The position numbers and the translations under genes were made by a program. DNA of 25,485 nucleotides from Flavobacteriales bacterium (GTDB lineage: Bacteria; Bacteroidota; Bacteroidia; Flavobacteriales_E; Vicingaceae). Shown here in pieces: positions 23,487 to 25,485 of the stretch (position 1 is the stretch's first letter; every line of letters begins with the position of its first letter). The stretch lies in assembly GCA_020635825.1 (NCBI GenBank), contig JACJZA010000028.1, positions 1 to 25,485 of the forward strand, in the 5' to 3' direction. Below the pieces are notes generated by a model. That model was given only the letters and a program-made list of their open reading frames with translations. It was not told the DNA's origin and searched no databases.

Positions 23487-25485
23487 TATTTTATAAATAA
23501 AATCTTTGAGGCGTTTTTTAATTCTCCTTCAGGTCCACCGCTAAAAACCATATAAACTCCAGTCTGTACTCTATTTCCATTTAAATCATTACCGTCCCAA
23601 ATCGCTTGCCCACCAAAAGATTTCGTTTGAAAAACTAAATTTCCACTAATATCTGTTACCCTAACATCTGTATCTTTAGTTAACCCACGAATAGCAATTT
23701 TACCTGTATATCCAGATGTAACAGGATTTGGATAGACAAAAACATTATTAAAATCTTCATTACTTTCAGTAGCAGTTCCTTTATAGGATATGAGTCCTTT
23801 TTCAGTAGCAAAATAAACTTCCCCTGTTTTGCCATCCACTTTTATATCATAAATATTATTAGAAAATAATGGACTATTTTCTGTTGTAAAATGCTCTATT
23901 TCCTCCGTACCATCTTCACTCATTAAATAAACTCCTGAATTTTGAGTTCCAAACCATTTTCGGTTAGCGCCATCTACTGTTATAGCAGTTACTATTTCGG
24001 TTTCTAATAGTATTTGAGTTTGACCATCTTGTTGAATAAAAATTTGTTCAAATTGACTCGTTTGATTAAACACATCAGCAGGATTATTAAAAACAGCCAC
24101 TCCTGCACTTGTGCCAATCCAAATTTCACCATCTAAATCTTTAGCTATTGAATACATTCTATCACCAGGAATGTTGGCATCATAAATTGAGTAAATAGAT
24201 GATGTATTATCACTTAAGTAAATTGCTCTATCATCAGATAAATCACTAATAGAATTATTATCATCAAAAACTAAAATAGAATTTTTCAAGTTGTCAATAA
24301 TCCATTTATAATTATTATCATCTATAACCATATTGGAATAATAACTAGCTGTGGTTGTCAATCCAGAAAAGCCGAAAGAATACCATTCTCCAGAGGCTGC
24401 TTTTACTGATAATATTTCATTTGAATATGAACTAACTGTCCATAAATTGTTGCCTTTATCAAATTTTAAAGCTGAGACTCTTGTTGTCCCAAAAAAAGTA
24501 CTATCTAAAGGGGTTGTTTGAGCTCTATATTGTGCTACTTTTGAATTTCCCACAAACTCTATTAATCCATCATCCCAAGCTCCAAAATACATATGTTCTG
24601 GATTAGAAGGATCAATAGCAACAGTAACAAAATCTCTTGCTTTATAAGAGTTATGACTATTATTTACATTTTGAGGAACATTCTCATCCCAAGTATTATT
24701 TTTCCAAACATTAAATGGGTAAGTATTTATAAAAACACCATAGCCACCTGAAACCAAACACAATTTACCATCAATAATGTCCATGTAAAAAGCACTTTCA
24801 GATTTTGGCCCATTTGGAACAATTATTTCTCCATTCCAATTATCTTTCATTTTCATCAAACCATAATTATTGTCTGCTATCCATAAATAACTTCCATCAA
24901 AAATGGTTTCTTTAGGAGAAAGATAGAATTGTGATTTATAAGTATAAACATGTTTCGTTTGATTTAAGTTTTGGTCATATAAAAAGACATTAGTCCCTTC
25001 AATAACACCCAAATGACTGTTAGTTTCAAGTGTTGTTTCTATATTTATTCCACTTAAAAACACATCCCAAACACCCGTATTTCTTTTAAAAATAGTATCT
25101 GTAGCCCAAGTTGGTGAATCGAATCCGACAAACAATTGGTCATTAAAAAAAGTAATGGTAGTAAATTTTCTGATCCCCAATTCAGAAATAACAGACCAAT
25201 AATTATAATCAGCTAAATTACTTGCTGTTTTTGACGCCTTATAAACTCCAACATCAGTAGCTGCATAAATTGAATCAGCATCAAAGGTAACAGAATGTAC
25301 ATTCAAATAACTAGAGGTATCTCCTATAATATATGTTTCTACTATTTCATCCGCATTACAATCTAAAACTACAATTCCAAAACCAGTAGATAAGTATGCT
25401 AAACTTCCAGAAATATTGATATTATGAATCGTTTTATCTGCAATAATGTTACTTTCTTTAATAAAAGGAATATTAGTTATTGAAT
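23486..25485 (-). CDS. porZ: T9SS component PorZ-like two-propeller protein (5' truncated by window edge)
   Basis: The reading frame stays open to the window edge. Residues just before the internal TTG at 25306 continue the domain (GSLAYLSTGFGIVVLDCN, then TYIIGDTSSYL), so the start lies outside and about 666 residues are visible. The N-terminal part is beta-propeller sequence with repeated (I/L)W(I/V)(A/G)T..G(V/L) elements such as EIWIGTSAGVAVFNNP and RKWFGTQNSGVYLMSEDG. The last 80 residues, with VFVYPNPVTSGYTGKIAI and GVYMVFSGG, are a type A T9SS C-terminal domain. This matches PorZ, which sits at the cell surface in the attachment complex and presents anionic LPS to the PorU sortase. The porZ-recO neighbourhood is, as I recall, frequent in Flavobacteriia. 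recO follows with a one-base overlap. Confidence 0.85.
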   Translation of the reverse strand, partial: SITNIPFIKESNIIADKTIHNINISGSLAYLSTGFGIVVLDCNADEIVETYIIGDTSSYLNVHSVTFDADSIYAATDVGVYKASKTASNLADYNYWSVISELGIRKFTTITFFNDQLFVGFDSPTWATDTIFKRNTGVWDVFLSGINIETTLETNSHLGVIEGTNVFLYDQNLNQTKHVYTYKSQFYLSPKETIFDGSYLWIADNNYGLMKMKDNWNGEIIVPNGPKSESAFYMDIIDGKLCLVSGGYGVFINTYPFNVWKNNTWDENVPQNVNNSHNSYKARDFVTVAIDPSNPEHMYFGAWDDGLIEFVGNSKVAQYRAQTTPLDSTFFGTTRVSALKFDKGNNLWTVSSYSNEILSVKAASGEWYSFGFSGLTTTASYYSNMVIDDNNYKWIIDNLKNSILVFDDNNSISDLSDDRAIYLSDNTSSIYSIYDANIPGDRMYSIAKDLDGEIWIGTSAGVAVFNNPADVFNQTSQFEQIFIQQDGQTQILLETEIVTAITVDGANRKWFGTQNSGVYLMSEDGTEEIEHFTTENSPLFSNNIYDIKVDGKTGEVYFATEKGLISYKGTATESNEDFNNVFVYPNPVTSGYTGKIAIRGLTKDTDVRVTDISGNLVFQTKSFGGQAIWDGNDLNGNRVQTGVYMVFSGGPEGELKNASKILFIK

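Overview
The window looks like a stretch of chromosome from an AT-rich member of the Bacteroidota, most likely Flavobacteriia. The evidence is family content: PorZ, a PorP/SprF-type protein and a giant protein with a gliding-motility-type (CHU_C) C-terminus, all belonging to type IX secretion (T9SS). Further support comes from GSCFA, DUF4292 and WG-repeat proteins, A-rich leaders instead of Shine-Dalgarno sites, and a Bacteroidota-type promoter. No rRNA, tRNA, CRISPR array or transposase was seen. No gap between genes exceeds 300 bases; the largest is about 175.

Layout. 1-3.3 kb: the 3' end of a membrane protein (+) converges on a nudix CoA pyrophosphatase and a WG-repeat protein (-). 3.3-5.6 kb: the only complete + strand genes, an MltF-like lytic transglycosylase lipoprotein and a small secreted DUF6794-like protein. 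The second lies in a compact block of about 0.85 kb bounded by palindromes and an attC-like stem-loop. It resembles a single integron-type gene cassette and is the most unusual feature of the window. 5.7-7.1 kb: a NodB-type deacetylase coupled to a secreted protein of unknown function. 7.2-17.1 kb: a close-packed minus-strand gene train behind one recognisable promoter. Its order is crotonase, flippase, dUTPase, sugar nucleotidyltransferase, TPR lipoprotein, DUF4292 lipoprotein, EnvC-like degenerate LytM protein, GSCFA and RseP. 17.2-22.6 kb: a two-gene T9SS unit of a 1433-residue secreted CHU_C protein followed by a PorP/SprF barrel. 22.8-25.5 kb: recO and the 5'-truncated porZ, joined by a TAATG overlap.

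How the genes work together. Most genes serve the envelope: peptidoglycan turnover (MltF, EnvC-like, deacetylase), glycan export and precursor synthesis (flippase, nucleotidyltransferase), outer-membrane lipoproteins (TPR, DUF4292), stress proteolysis (RseP) and protein secretion and surface attachment (PorZ, PorP/SprF, CHU_C protein). Housekeeping genes (dut, recO, nudix, crotonase) are interleaved. All family names come from reading motifs; no database search was run.
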